This document shows positions 1 through 11,842 of a DNA stretch of 64,000 nt, one piece after another. The stretch's first letter is position 1; each line of letters opens with the position of its first letter. The position numbers and the translations under genes are program-made. Origin of the DNA: Halichondria panicea (lineage: Eukaryota > Porifera > Demospongiae > Suberitida > Halichondriidae); contig NC_087382.1 in NCBI RefSeq assembly GCF_963675165.1, positions 2,271,567-2,335,566 of the forward strand. Direction: 5' to 3'. Under the pieces are notes generated by a model. The model was not told where the DNA came from. It ran no database searches and was given only the letters and a program-made list of their open reading frames with translations.

Positions 1-1290
1 ATTGTGTGTTGGACATATGCATGGCGACAACGATCTGTTGTTCATCAATCATGGAACAGTGCAAAGCTAAAACCTGCCGCAGTGTTTAAAATAATCGCTG
101 CCGTTGTATTTATACTCGGTGGATTAGAACTTCTGGTGCTGAGTTTCTTCTATAGAGCTGTGTTGTCACTACTCCTCCTTGTCATCGCCCTGTGGCCATA
201 CTGTACGCATTTGAATTCAAAACATTTCAAACTTTGTCTGTTGTGGAGTTGTGCTTGTGTCTCAGTTGCCGTGTTTCCACTTTTGCCCGTTGTTGGCAGA
301 AATGCTAATTATTATCTCGTAGCTTTCGCCGGAAGTATTGCCACAATATTCGTTTTCATTTTATTCCGTTTCCCCGAGATCAAGTTCAATCTCTGTTCAC
401 CAATCAACAGAATGCCTAAGGCACATCATCTGTTCAGTTTGCAAACTGTTTTACTGGCTGTTGCATCGTTCATGCCTCTCATCACTAACTGGTATTTCTC
501 ACAGAAAGAGTCTATCCCAACAATTATAAATATGTTCAGCTGGTTTAATTTACTGTTTGCGATAGTAGCTCCAAACTTTGGCCCTAAGAGTTTAGTCGGT
601 CGACTACTACACATTGCTCTGACATTCTTCACTGTATTTATTTTGCTAAGCACGACATTTGAAGCAATTTTCCTTCTATTGCTCTCGTGTTTGTTGTACT
701 TGTGGTTGTTAATGGAAGATTTACTTGCCTCAAAGGAATGTAAAAGTTCAATTTGGAATTGTCTCGTTTCCCACACTTTTACAAAAGTAGTAACTCTTGT
801 ACCAGCCGAGAGAGAGCCTGTTATAGAAGTGCTATCTATTGACGATCTGCGGAGAGTGTATTTTGCAATATTTTTCGGTATACTATCGTTTTTCGGACTT
901 GGGAATGTTGCAAGTATAAACACGTTTGACCCGTCTACTGTGTATTGTTTTCTAACTGTGTTTTCACCCTTCGTGATGGGGGCTCTGATCCTCTGGAAGA
1001 TGGTGATACCATTCATCTTCGTTAGTTGTGTGTTCAACTCTGTACTGAGTGTTTTGAATCGTTCTCTCCTCACCTGTCTGCTGATCATCTTAGTCATGTC
1101 CGATGTGATGGGATTGAATTTTTTCTTTCTCGTCAAAGATTTTGGGAGTTGGTTGGACATTGGAGTCAGTATTAGTCATTATGTGATTATTATGGTCATG
1201 AGTATTGGTATCGTTGTCCTGGTCGGCGTTGCTAGGTTACTAACAGGCGTGACTGTACTGCCTAGAAAGAACGAAGATCATCTTTGTTAG
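1..1290 (+). CDS. PIGN: GPI ethanolamine phosphate transferase 1, C-terminal membrane part (5' end outside window)
   Basis: The reading frame is open from the first base to the stop at 1288-1290 (about 429 residues). The protein is almost wholly hydrophobic, with ten or more likely membrane segments. Its last third carries the strongly conserved PIGN/Mcd4 tail: GLGNVASINTFDPSTVYCF, then SPFVMGALILWK, then a block containing DVMGLNFFFLVKDFGSWLD and IGVSISHYVI. In known family members this enzyme sits in the ER membrane and adds ethanolamine phosphate to the first mannose of the GPI anchor precursor. The N-terminal alkaline-phosphatase-like catalytic domain lies upstream of the window, so the first ATG at position 4 is not the real start. 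The whole piece is one exon. No frameshift or stop interrupts it. The antisense frame at 426-1160 is a shadow. Confidence 0.9.
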   Translation: MVCWTYAWRQRSVVHQSWNSAKLKPAAVFKIIAAVVFILGGLELLVLSFFYRAVLSLLLLVIALWPYCTHLNSKHFKLCLLWSCACVSVAVFPLLPVVGRNANYYLVAFAGSIATIFVFILFRFPEIKFNLCSPINRMPKAHHLFSLQTVLLAVASFMPLITNWYFSQKESIPTIINMFSWFNLLFAIVAPNFGPKSLVGRLLHIALTFFTVFILLSTTFEAIFLLLLSCLLYLWLLMEDLLASKECKSSIWNCLVSHTFTKVVTLVPAEREPVIEVLSIDDLRRVYFAIFFGILSFFGLGNVASINTFDPSTVYCFLTVFSPFVMGALILWKMVIPFIFVSCVFNSVLSVLNRSLLTCLLIILVMSDVMGLNFFFLVKDFGSWLDIGVSISHYVIIMVMSIGIVVLVGVARLLTGVTVLPRKNEDHLC

Positions 1291-1474
1291 TACTTTATTG
1301 CTATTATTGACTGCATTTAGGCCCAATGTCTCATATACTCATTACCTGTTTCTCAGTAAAATGCAATTGTTTAATTAATTTGATCATGTGTGATCTGAAT
1401 TGAATTTATATATAGGTATAAATATACAGCTAGCTATAAACTGTATACATTGCATGACTTATATACGTTATGGA

Positions 1475-1700
1475 ATTATTATGGAAAAGGGAAGGATGTA
1501 GATTGTGGATTCTCAGAATTGTGTGACCATCCTGTTTACCCTACTGAAACCTTTCTATGACCACTAATTAAATACCCCCAACCACATCATTTCATGAGCT
1601 AATAGGCTCAGTTTTACATGAAGCATGGACCTCCTTTTACTATATCTATAGACATTTCGCTGCAAGACCAGCCCCGCCCCTCTTTCTTAGAAGGGTATCC
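1475..1700. repeat. Dispersed or duplicated block, also at 20985-21235 and partly at 26440-26550
   Basis: The stretch containing CAGAATTGTGTGACCATCCTG, CTTTCTATGACCAC and, further on, GCTGCAAGACCA and CCCCTCTTTCTT recurs in the same orientation at 20985-21235, just 3' of LU-1. A shorter part recurs at about 26440-26550, 3' of LU-3. It is either a repeat family or 3' flank carried along during gene duplication. The rest of 1291-1954 shows no gene. Confidence 0.6.
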
Positions 1701-1954
1701 ACCTCTGATTCATAAGAATCATCCACACAAGACACTGGTACCGGTATATCGTCTTTCTTCTAATTACAGCGCCATTGATTTTCCAGTGGCGCACAAATAG
1801 AAAAACTAAAATTCCTGTTTGGCGCTTATCTTAGACTGAGTGGCGCTTAGCAATAGAACGTATATATAGCAGCTGCTTCCACGAGGCTATCATAGATCAG
1901 TTGTACATAATGCAAGCATCACCTACGTACATAAATTATATCCTTGATAAGTGA

Positions 1955-2216
1955 GGTGATATTCTTTGATGAAGGGTTGTCTTGCATCGGCCATAATTAT
2001 GCCTTCAGGTGTAAAGTCAATCTCAGCACCTCGGAGATCGTAAAAGTACTGCTCGTGATCATGCAAGATTCGTAGGTGATGCTTGCATGCATGCATTTCA
2101 AATTTAAAGAAATGAGCAAGATCGGAACTCTTTAGGTCTTTTTGTTCAGTTCCCTCCCCCCTCGATTATTAGGTCAATCTCTTCCTCAATCTCTTCTTCA
2201 ATACTCCTCAATCATC
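1955..2216 (-). pseudogene. Inverted, broken fragment of the VioB-like gene
   Basis: Read on the minus strand, this stretch matches the 3' part of the VioB-like gene at about 7915-8160. Shared landmarks in the same order are the AACAAAAAGACC block, AAAGAGTTCCGATCTTGCTC, the CATCACCTACGAATCTTGCA block and CCGATGCAAGACAACCC. Relative to the gene it has small deletions (near 2150 and 2133), an extra ATGC step in a GCATGC tract near 2085, and a 4-bp AATT insertion near 1993 that makes an ATAATTAT palindrome. These destroy the frame. It lies about 170 bp upstream of the candidate first exon of the intact gene, in opposite orientation. It is most simply a decayed inverted partial duplicate. Confidence 0.85.
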
Positions 2217-2380
2217 AATTTTATTTTTATTTTTTTGCCTGCCACTCTCAGCTCTGGTCTGTCTGTATTGCATATTGGGGATTGAAAGTCCATGAAACAG
2301 GTGTGGCCTTACGTGAGGAATTGCACATGCGCACACATTCACTGTAGCTAGGCCGGCCACAGCTAGGTACTCCGACCATC

Positions 2381-5300
2381 ATGAAGACCAGCACTCACTG
2401 GCTCTGTTTATTCTTTTTCTGGTAAGTTATTATATCAATACCTAGACTAGATACTAGATCTACTACTGAGTGTTCTCTCAGTCGTAATTCTCCTATAATT
2501 ATAGATCTACACCTCCATGCAATAGATTTAGCAAGTTGCTCACCATCATCTATTTTGCTTATGTGAGTTTTTTAGTACAAGGGAAGGGGTACATTGTATA
2601 TAATCATAGGCAGTATCTCTCTGAGTTCAATAATTGGCTCAGGGACTGTACCGTATAGCAGGTAATTTTCGGGGGACAAAATATTCGTGGTTCAGCAATA
2701 TTGAGACATTTCGTGGGTAATATTTTCGTGATTGGAGCTTCAACCACGAAAACCACGAATATTTTGCCCCACGAAAATTACCTGCTATACGGTATATAGA
2801 TTATGCTAGTTTTTAGCGTAATAAGGTGCCACATTATAATAATTACACTGGTAAGGTGGCCGTATTAGGAGGTTGGAAAAGCTGTTTTTTTTATCTCCAA
2901 TTAGAAGGCGACCCTCTAAAGACAAGCCATCCAGCCTCAAAACTAATTTTCCAACCTCCTAATACAGCCACCTTTACCAGCGTAATTATTTTAATGTGGC
3001 GCCTTAAAAAAGCTTATACGGTAGGCACTTTCTTGGGGTGAGAATTATGCTGGCGTAATGAAAACCTTTATATAGAGAAAAATAGACAGGCGTTGGAAAC
3101 ACACGTCTGTCAGTAGTATCATATATGGGTAATTTCATCTCCTTGACATATACCGTATAGCGGGTTATTTTCGTATTGGTGATATATTTCGTATTGTAGA
3201 GCATCATAGAACTACGAAATTATTCTACTGCAATAGGTTCAACGTCACTATCCTGAGCTGTACGACTCTATGAAATATTTAAATGGGTAGTTCATACGAA
3301 ATTTCCACCACCGAAAATTACCCGCTATATGATACCATAATTATTAACTATAGTGCAAACATGCATGTGCATATTTTTGTAATTTTCACATCACATGTGC
3401 ATGCACGTGGCCAATATTGTTATACTTGTGTGACATCATATGCAAAGATGGTATGTTGTGCTCGTGGAATACACACTGCATGCATGAGGAATAATGGGGC
3501 AATTTGAAAATAATAATAATAAGTTATTGACACTTTATTGAGTAATCTACCCAAGGCCTATAACTCAGGAATCTGGAAGCTTACCTAATTGCTGTGAAGT
3601 AGACACTAATTACAATGACATTCCGTTTGAAATCGATATGCCACGGCTGACTATAACCGGTAATTAGATACTGTTTTGGTGCAGCAATTCTAGGTATTAC
3701 AGTGCTTTTATGCATCTTTGCAACAAGCCGTATCACATAGTAAACCACAAATAGTAAACATGCAAACCACAGGCTGCTACAGGCCACACTGGTGTATCAT
3801 CCTCCACCTCATGTCCTTACTGTAAGCCTTAGATCTTAAATTTATTGAACACATCCTTTAAGCAGCTCATCAACAAGACAACATCACTATTTCTCAAATT
3901 CCAAATTTCCCTCCTTTAATAATAAGGTCAAGTACAGCCTGTACCCTGTGGTTTGTATTTGTGGTTTACAATGCGATACCAGCTTGTTGCAAAGGTGCAT
4001 AAAAGCACTGTATTTGGAAGTGTTGTTCATTTCACATTAGTCTCTACAGTGGCGTAGCCAGGGGGTGGCAAAGGAGGCAATTGCCCCCCCCCTTTTTTCT
4101 GGATCTCTACTACCAGTCTCAGCTCTAGATAGCTACATTCTTTGTGTCTCTATTAGTAATTATTGAATTAACAGTTACACGCATGTGCAAACAAAATAAT
4201 ACAGGTGGGGGGCATTGCAGAATGCTTCTCTGTGTGGGTGTGATTGCATGCTCCTCTGTGTGGGTGTGATTGCATGCTCACATTTGGCCACAAGTGTGCA
4301 ATATTGGGTCCATGTGGCATAACCAAGAATCACATTCACAATGTCTCAAACTCTGGATAAATTCTTTAAGCCACAGAAGCTAACTCTCAATCAAGGTATA
4401 TCCAACTTTCTTATAGTGACAATAACTATATCTATGCTAGCCTCCACTGAAATTATTTTGCTGATGACAGGAAGTGAAATTTAACCACAACTAATTAAAA
4501 AAGGGTGTGGCTTCCGTCCAAAAATTTTCTGGCCTAGCGGCTTTGCCCAGCTAGGTGTTTGCCCCCTCTTTCTGGCTATGCTTCTGCTCTACACAAGGGT
4601 ATCGAAACTATCCGCTTTACAGTGGAACCTCCCATAACGGACCCCTCCCACCAGAGGAGAACCTTCTATACAAGACGTTAGCTATGGCACGGATTGAAAT
4701 CACTATAATAATTATAAGTACACAAAAGCAGCCTCCCACGAGCGCACCTTCTTGATTCAGGACAGCTCCCAACTGACCAACTGTGCAAAACTGCCTCTTA
4801 TTACGGAAAACCATAAAACCACACCCACATTTATATCTTAATGTATTGCTAATCATACTGGCATACTATTGGCCAGAGTACTTCTCAGAAGATTTCTTTG
4901 AGCATCAGCTTGTAAGCCTCAATTGAAACGCGGATGTATATTATTCGAGGGTATAATTATATACAATCGCTCTCTTTCCTGGGTAGACTATGTAGTATGC
5001 ATGTAGTGCGCCATGCATGTGTAATAGTCACTGTATAATAAACTTGAGGGAGTGTATAATTATATATAGTGTTGGGACTGGCAGCGAAGGCAAGTCCCTC
5101 ATCATTGTTGTGCTTAAATTGTACAGGTTTGAACTTGCAAGTGCATCCTTCTTAGAAAAACCAAGGATTAACTTTTCTGGTCGATTTAGAGCAGATGTGT
5201 CCACACTGAACAATGGACCAACAAACTATGAGAAAGTCATGGAAGGAGAAGAAATTGTGGTGAAAAAATTTAACCCAGGAGGAACAAATACTTTCACAAT

Positions 5301-8300
5301 GATAGACTGCAGAGTCACTTCTGTAGTACTAGAAAATGGCTTGGCTATTGAAGACGAAATCATTGGTGAATTAATTGTGATTAATCCCGAGTCCTCTCTT
5401 CCAAAATTAATTACCCTTGATCCAGATCAACAAGATACTTCCAGTATTTACGGGATGAAGTTGGGTGTGAATTGGAGTATGCTAAGCAATAATGCTTTTA
5501 TTGGAGATTTTGTTCTTGCCATGCTCGAACGTGATTCCTGGTTTCGTCAAGCCAACTCCACAGATCCAGATAAGTACTGTGTTGACAAAAAAATCCAATG
5601 CTTAGCAGCCCACAGTGTTTCAAAACTTGTCAATGTTCAATGGTCGAAACAGTTGACTTCCAATGCTCTCAGATCTTTGAAAGAACACACACACAAGGAC
5701 AAGGAAGATGGATACACTCTTTCAATTATGTTAACGCTGTATAACTACAATAGGATGCCAGAAGAGCCTTGGTTTCTATATGGCAGCATAGTTGGCAGTA
5801 TCGGCATTTCGTCAGCTGGTGAGTCATTATCATTTCCCGAGAACAGAGTTATGAAGGCCATTAATAATATCCCTGTACCTGTTCCATCTTGGAGCCCGCT
5901 GTGTGCACTCATTAGTAATTTCACTACTACCACCTACTTTGATGTGTTTGGGTCAACCTTGGCAATTGATTTTAGCAACTCCATACCGATCGATACCAAC
6001 GGAGAACTTTGTCACCTCTACCGACTATTTGTATGTATTCTTGTGGATGATCAAGTTACTGTTGAACTTGTTGGTGAGCTTCCTTACATGGAAAAAGATT
6101 GGTACAAAATGACATCGGGCATTCAAGATTTTGAACTTACTGATCAGCAATTGAAATTTGTTCAAAAACGGAAAGTTATTGCAGTGTTTTTCAAGGCAAA
6201 GCCTGTTGAAAATACTTTGAAGCAAGGTGATCGATACCCAGTCTGTGACAATAACACTTTGTCCACTTCAAACTGTGTTTATATTATTCTCAGCGAGGAT
6301 CCGTACTTAGTAGCCCCAATGGACCATACGAATTACAGGCTCGAAAAAGGAGACTCTGCTGAAGCTAGACTAAAAGTGAGACACTACGGCGTTCAGCCGA
6401 GTGAGAAGCTCTCCCTATCCCTCTGTGACGTTAGCCCCAATGGCGATGCTACAAACTCGGACCTTAAATATACCCGCACACAGACAACCGGTAAAGATGG
6501 TATTGCCATATTTTATTTCGTAGCAGGTGATGTTGGAACTCCAAGAAAATATATTGACGGCCAGGTCTTTATATTCAACTACTGTGTTTGTGAGCAATGT
6601 GAGAAGATGAATTGTCAGCAGTGTTCAGTAAATGTAGGAAACACATTGTCATTCCTTGTGTGGAGTCATATGAAATACAAGAGACCGTATTTCTGGGACA
6701 CGCATGTAAAGCCAATCTTTTTTCAGTACCAGAAATTGTACCCAGTAATGAATAGTATTCTGAAACTCGGCGATTATGAAGCTGTAACAAAACCACGAAA
6801 TATCGATATGATTCTTTTCACAATGTCTATGGATATCAACCACCCAAGCTACATGCCAGCGTCTAGAGATCTCTCACCTACAAAAAAAGAAATGATCATA
6901 GAATGGTTGAGAACTGAAGACCACCCTCTAAATTGGGATACTCTGATTGAGAAGGAATATGAAATACCAAGTTTCTGCAATAGATCCTATTTATTTTATC
7001 GCGAGAAGCTGAGAAAGGAACTGGTGACAGAGAAATCACTCTCTTGGATCAAGAATTTCCCTAAAAATGAGTATGTAGCCATACTTTTGGATGGTTTAGG
7101 AGAAGATTCACTGCCAACGCTTGCAGAATCAGAGATAGCGCAATCCTTTTCTAAAGTTTCCACGGTCATAGAACAATCACATACCCAAACTCTCAAAGAA
7201 TGGAAAAATGATTTGTTCATTAGACGTACTATTGATGTGTTAAAAAATCGAGATCACTTAACAGATTCGTATATTGAAGCTCTGCTTTCTATGGTTCTAA
7301 AACTATCTAATGACGATAGCAATTCTCTTCCTAGTTGGTACACAAGCTCCCACTGCTCAAAAAGACAGCTAAAAGAAAATTTACAAATAGCTCTACAATT
7401 AGAATTTTCCACCATTCCTCCATACTTAACTGCTCTCTACTCTATCAAGGACGGGTACAATCAAGAGGCATACGAAATCATACGCTCAGTTGTAATGCAA
7501 GAAATGCTTCACATGGCACAAGCGGCCAATCTGCTCATTGCTATCGGTGGACGGCCAATAATAGACAGTGCACAGGTTGCCCCATCTTACCCCGGGAAGA
7601 TACCGGGAGGAGTGTTACCTGGTCTCAATGTAACACTACAGAAAGCATCTCCCAAGTATATTGCTGACGTGTTCATGATGATAGAATTCCCAAATGAATT
7701 GGTTTACGAAGACTCTTTTTCTAACAAAGAGAAAGAAATTAAGTCTCATGTGCTTACAATTGGAAAGTTTTATAAGAACATTCAACAGTGTATGATTGAA
7801 CTGTATGAAAAAGAAGGAGAAAATTTCTTTGACAAAGAAGCCAAGCAAATGACCTGGCCTTGGACAGCGCATGAAGATGGTATTAAGCTCGTAACTGTGA
7901 GCAGTATTGAAGAAGCCATTGACGCCATTAACGTGATAATTGAGGAGGGAGAGGGAACTGAACAAAAAGACCCTACTTATTTAAAGAGTTCCGATCTTGC
8001 TCATTTCTTTAAATTTGAAATGCTTGCATGCAAGCATCACCTACGAATCTTGCATGATCACGAGCAGTACTTTTACGATCTCCGAGGTGCTGAGATTGAG
8101 TTTACACCTGAAGGCATATGGCCGATGCAAGACAACCCGTCATCAAAGAATATCCCAAAAAATTCTCATTTATACCATGAAGCAAAAATATTTCACGACG
8201 TGTATCGATCTCTATTAAGGTCACTTCAAGCAGCCTTCAATGGACAACCAGATGCTATTAAAGAATCCGTTCCTCTTATGTCAAGCATGCAAATCCAAGC

Positions 8301-8394
8301 TAAGAAGCTGATGGCCATGGAAATGCCTTCTTCCCTACCTGGGCAGCCTAAGCAAACTTGTGGACCTATTTTTGACTATGATTGGCAGATATAA
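2381..8394 (+). CDS. VioB/RebD-type iminophenyl-pyruvate dimer synthase homologue with ferritin-like domain
   Basis: Exon 2 is 5127-8394, a single open frame of about 1089 codons. The splice acceptor TTGTACAG precedes it. A phase-matched candidate exon 1 is 2381-2421: ATG, 13 codons, then TG/GTAAGT. It encodes a hydrophobic leader MKTSTHWLCLFFF, giving about 1102 residues in all. Exon 1 is a proposal; the frame is also open back to 5017. Soon after the start comes FLEKPRINFSGRF followed by DVSTLNNGPTNY, typical of the VioB N-terminus. Near 7350-7560 lies the ferritin-like domain with QLEFSTIPPYL and the metal-site motif QEMLHMAQ. Near 8000-8040 a second helix reads HFFKFEMLACKHHL. Length is close to the roughly 1000-residue bacterial VioB. 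In bacteria this family couples indole-3-pyruvate imines on the way to violacein or rebeccamycin. The substrate here is unknown. No RebO/VioA-like oxidase is visible nearby. A half-palindrome GCACATGCGCACA lies about 50 bp before exon 1. Confidence 0.85.
2649..2795. mobile_element. MITE, CCGTATAGC(A/G)GGTAATTTTCG family, copy 1
   Basis: Terminal inverted repeats begin ACCGTATAGCAGGTAATTTTCG and end with the reverse complement CGAAAATTACCTGCTATACGG. The interior contains further inverted ATATTCGTGG blocks. It lies in the large intron proposed for the VioB-like gene. Related copies are at 22082-22290 and 25257-25468. Confidence 0.85.
2822..3006. mobile_element. MITE with about 60-bp terminal inverted repeats (TAAGG(T/C)GCCACATTA)
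   Basis: The left end TAAGGTGCCACATTATAAT mirrors the right end, whose reverse complement starts TAAGGCGCCACATTAAAAT. The arms continue through ACGCTGGTAAAGGTGGC and GTATTAGGAGGTTGGAAAA. The small ORF across it is a by-product of the repeat. Confidence 0.85.
3151..3336. mobile_element. MITE, CCGTATAGCGGGTTATTTTCG family
   Basis: The left end ACCGTATAGCGGGTTATTTTCG is mirrored by CGAAAATTACCCGCTATA at the right. The interior block ATTCTACTGCAATAG..TTCAAC is shared with the copy at 11669-11842. A partial relative is at 32920-33075. Confidence 0.8.
4047..4586. mobile_element. hAT-like non-autonomous element, CAGTGGCGTAGCC ends
   Basis: The left end CAGTGGCGTAGCCAGGGGG and a C-rich continuation are mirrored on the right, whose reverse complement begins CAGAAGCATAGCCAG. 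CAG..GGCGTAGCCAG ends are typical of hAT elements. No transposase is encoded. An exact 8-bp target duplication was not found, although CTCTAC occurs at both edges. Confidence 0.6.
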
Positions 8395-10183
8395 AACTAG
8401 CATCGATTCCAAGCCGCCCTCGAAACTCAGATATATTCCAGTTAAGACGATGTCATAATACGTGTGATTGTAGTATCAAGAAAATTACATATCACATTAT
8501 ACTGTATACAGGCAGATCGACATGACATTTATTTAAAATCTATGCTATTCGATTTGATATAATGATGGTAAATGTCATGGAGTTTAATGATTGTTACACA
8601 GTACACAGCATGTAATTTATTAGCCTCCTTCACAAGGCCTCAAAAAGTCTTGGAGGAAGAGCGGCCTGGGATCGAGGCTAGTAATTTATGTCAACCATAC
8701 CTAATACACACAGGGATTATGTCAGCTCACTATGCATGGTTAACCGATCATGCAAAAATAATTTTTTCCTCACTTTCACAGGGAACGTTGCTGCCATGGC
8801 ACCGCACAATATAATTATATACAACCGCGCTCAGGGCTGCACAGAGAAAAAGACGTGCTGATTTAGCACAGAAAACCGTGCTAAACAAATGTCTTCAGTT
8901 TTAGCACGTTTGCACATGTGCTAAACAACCTGATGTGCTAAACCGGCACATGTGCTAAATTCTAATGTGCTGAAACATCTGTGCTGATTGTATTGTGCTA
9001 AATTAATTTCAAACATTAAAAACAACAATACATCAATTCAGTATTAAAATTGTATCTAAACAAACGATAAGGATATACAAAAGTGAAAGGTTTCTTTTAA
9101 CATGCAAGTCTGCACTCAGATCACTGCAATTGCAAGATATACTGCCTTTGACTTCTCAGCATCACCTGCATGCGTGAAGTAGAAAAATATGTCACATAAA
9201 AGCCAGTAGAATTATAACCAAGTATAAGAATAATTAAGTGCGTACAGATTAGGTACATAACATCAGTCATAGCATGAACAAAGTATGCATTGCGATGAAA
9301 CTTATAATTATTATGGGGCGAAATAAGAAAAGTATTTGCTGTGATCCATGACAAATGCCAGTGCATGAAAAAGTACATGAGCCAAAAGCAAAGAATTCTA
9401 GCTACAGAAAGAGTCATATAACACAGGTAAGACCAAGAAGAAGAGTACGCAACACCAATAGTCTGTACACAGGAGGCAAACTCAATATTTGAATGTAACC
9501 ACAGTCACTTGAGATACAACAATAACAATAACAATGCTGATAAGGAAAAGCAATGAATAAAATTAGTGGTAATCATCACTAACGTTTATTCATCCATGAT
9601 TTTACAGTTTATACAACAGCATGTGGTTGTGACGTAGGTTAGACAGACTGCTTACTACGGTTAGTGGAGTTGCGTACTCTTCCTAAGAACTCTTAGTAAG
9701 ACATTATAGTCGTTTTTACGCACAATTAAGTTTGCGAGACTATGATAATGCAAATGAGTTCTTGTTGTGCTATTATAGAGCAGCATCAATATTCGGGCCC
9801 ATCAATTATCTCGTATAGAGAGCAGATTGAGAAGTTGTCTTCCACTGACAATACTCGTTGTAAGGGCTAAACAACAAATATAATCCACTACAAGCCTTCC
9901 CTTAATTAATTGTCAGAAAAGAGCTGCATATAAAGCTTAATCCGAAACGATATAAAAGTTTAATTAAACTGCGTTGTCCTATAAATTATTATATTAATAG
10001 AACTGTTAGCTTAAGAGGAACAGCTACAGCTGCAAGGCCGGGCAGACAATGTGCCACCAGGTGGCAGTATAGATTTGCATTAATTAGGAGGGTGTGTGGC
10101 AATCAAAAATCGTTTTGCGCACAAGGAAATTTGGGATTTCCGTAGCAGCAATTTTTATCAATTATGAACTTGCAAAGTGGTAA
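8395..10183. other. Gene-free stretch 3' of the VioB-like gene
   Basis: No coding exon with splice context was recognised. At 8850-9000 a short interspersed TGTGCTAAA / TTTAGCAC motif recurs about ten times, with some copies inverted. The rest is unique AT-rich DNA. Confidence 0.5.
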
Positions 10184-10647
10184 ATATAAAGTCCCCATTC
10201 CGTTTACGTAGTACGTGCATAATACACTGATACAGCGCAAATTAAACGCTAAAAAGGACGCTCAAGATAAGAACTTTTTTCTGTTGTTAAAATTACTTTG
10301 GTCACCCATGCAGCTATAGTTATCATGAAATTTTGCAGCTTGCTAGCTTTGTATTATAGCTACATGTAAGATAGCTATAGCAATTATGCTAAGATTAAAA
10401 TAGTGCGGTGAATGGTGCGTTATATTTCTTTGTTAGATCTATGTAGAACTATAGGCTTATAGCTAAGCAAAATTTAGCTGGATATTATGTTACTAGAGGA
10501 TTGTCGCTTTGTATTCAAAAACACAGCACACCGCATTTGTAAAGTGCAATGGTATATAGCAACGGTACAGTAAAATACGCTTTTAATACAGTACTTATCA
10601 AAATGGAAACACTTTAAACGTACTACGCAAACGGAATGGGATATTGA
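10184..10647. mobile_element. Inverted-repeat element (CCATTCCGTTTACGTAGTACG ends)
   Basis: TCCCCATTCCGTTTACGTAG at about 10190 is mirrored by CTACGCAAACGGAATGGGAT at about 10622. A partial relative with CGTACTACATAAACGGAA lies near 19960. There is no coding capacity. Confidence 0.65.
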
Positions 10648-11051
10648 CCGCTGTATACTAACAGGTTCCCTTTATGAAATAGGTTCTAAGATGCTAACAT
10701 TTGTGTAATATTTGCTGTATAATTGCACGTTGTCAGAATACATCGATAAATGTCCCATTTTAGGACAGCGGGATAATAATAGTTTTACAGATGTTAAATA
10801 TCGTTCTTTTTTCACTAGTATAGTTAGTCAGAGTAAAATTTTTCATCTTTTTCATCTTCAAAACATTGAACCTGGAAAATTATTGAGAAAAGAATAATTT
10901 ACAATTGTACAAATTTGCACAATCTTTAAATTGGGAAATTGTACAAATTTGTACTACATTTAAACAATTTTTAGTACATAATCATCAGATCTGTACAAAT
11001 TTGTATACATTAATTAAACAACGAGTCTCTCATAATTATATTTTCACCTAT

Positions 11052-11630
11052 ACGATGGCCGCGAAGGGTCACTCACCTACGCCTATGTCGCGCGTGGCTT
11101 TGTTATGCACCTATCAATGCAAAGTCCCACTACCCCCCTCCCGGGACAAGGGGGGATTTCTGGGAGCTTTGTTGTAAAACCTAGCCCTGGAGGTGGGAAC
11201 TTTGTACGTTAGTACTATCATAGCCGTTTGTCTCTATATTGTATTGCAATTATTATTGTGTCAAACTGTCATGCCCTGGGGTATTTGCCAAGGGTTTGTC
11301 AAATAAAATTGCCCAGGGGGAGAGTCTTTTGCACCTCCAAATTGACAAAGCCCCCCATTGTCCTGGGAGGGGGGTAGTGGGGCTTTGCATTGATAGGTGC
11401 ATTAGCCACGCGCGTTAAAAATTAAGCGCTTGTGGTAAGCACATTAAACGTAATTAAATTATTTCTAATGCCCGCGCGGTTAAACAAATAACCGCCAACA
11501 ATTTTTCAGGTAAGTCTGCACAGAGTCAAAGACATAATCGGTCACGCCACCGCGAGCGCAGCTAGCAAAGCTTCTGCGAGCGATTAATTGTGGCAATAGG
11601 CGGACGTGGGTGACCCTTCTTGGCCACCGT
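11052..11630. repeat. Inverted repeat, about 120-bp arms, interrupted right arm
   Basis: The left arm 11052-11172 runs GATGGCCGCGAAGGGTCAC, then GCACCTATCAATGCAAAGTC, then a G/C-run block. It is mirrored by 11330-11425 and 11590-11630. The right arm is split by about 165 bp, which suggests a nested insertion. A related GTAGTGGCAACACATTGATAGG block is near 25115. Confidence 0.65.
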
Positions 11631-11668
11631 ACACTCCTGATATGTAAATGCTTGTATAATTATAATCA

Positions 11669-11842
11669 TACGTATAGCGGGTTATTTTTGTATGGTGGAA
11701 ATTTTTGTTAATTTCATATTGAAGAGCATTATACGAAAATTAAAACTACGAAATTATTCTACCGCAATAGATTCAACATCACTATCCTGAGCTGTATACA
11801 AAAATTTCCCTCAACAAAAATTATCTGCTAGATATACGGTAT
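11669..11842. mobile_element. MITE, CGTATAGCGGGTTATTTT family, second copy
   Basis: It shares ends and the interior ATTCTACCGCAATAGATTCAAC and CACTATCCTGAGCTGTA blocks with 3151-3336. The right end is more eroded. Confidence 0.75.

Noticed and set aside
426-1160. 244-codon antisense open frame inside PIGN
   Set aside because: It mirrors the strongly recognisable PIGN coding frame and has no family features or splice context.
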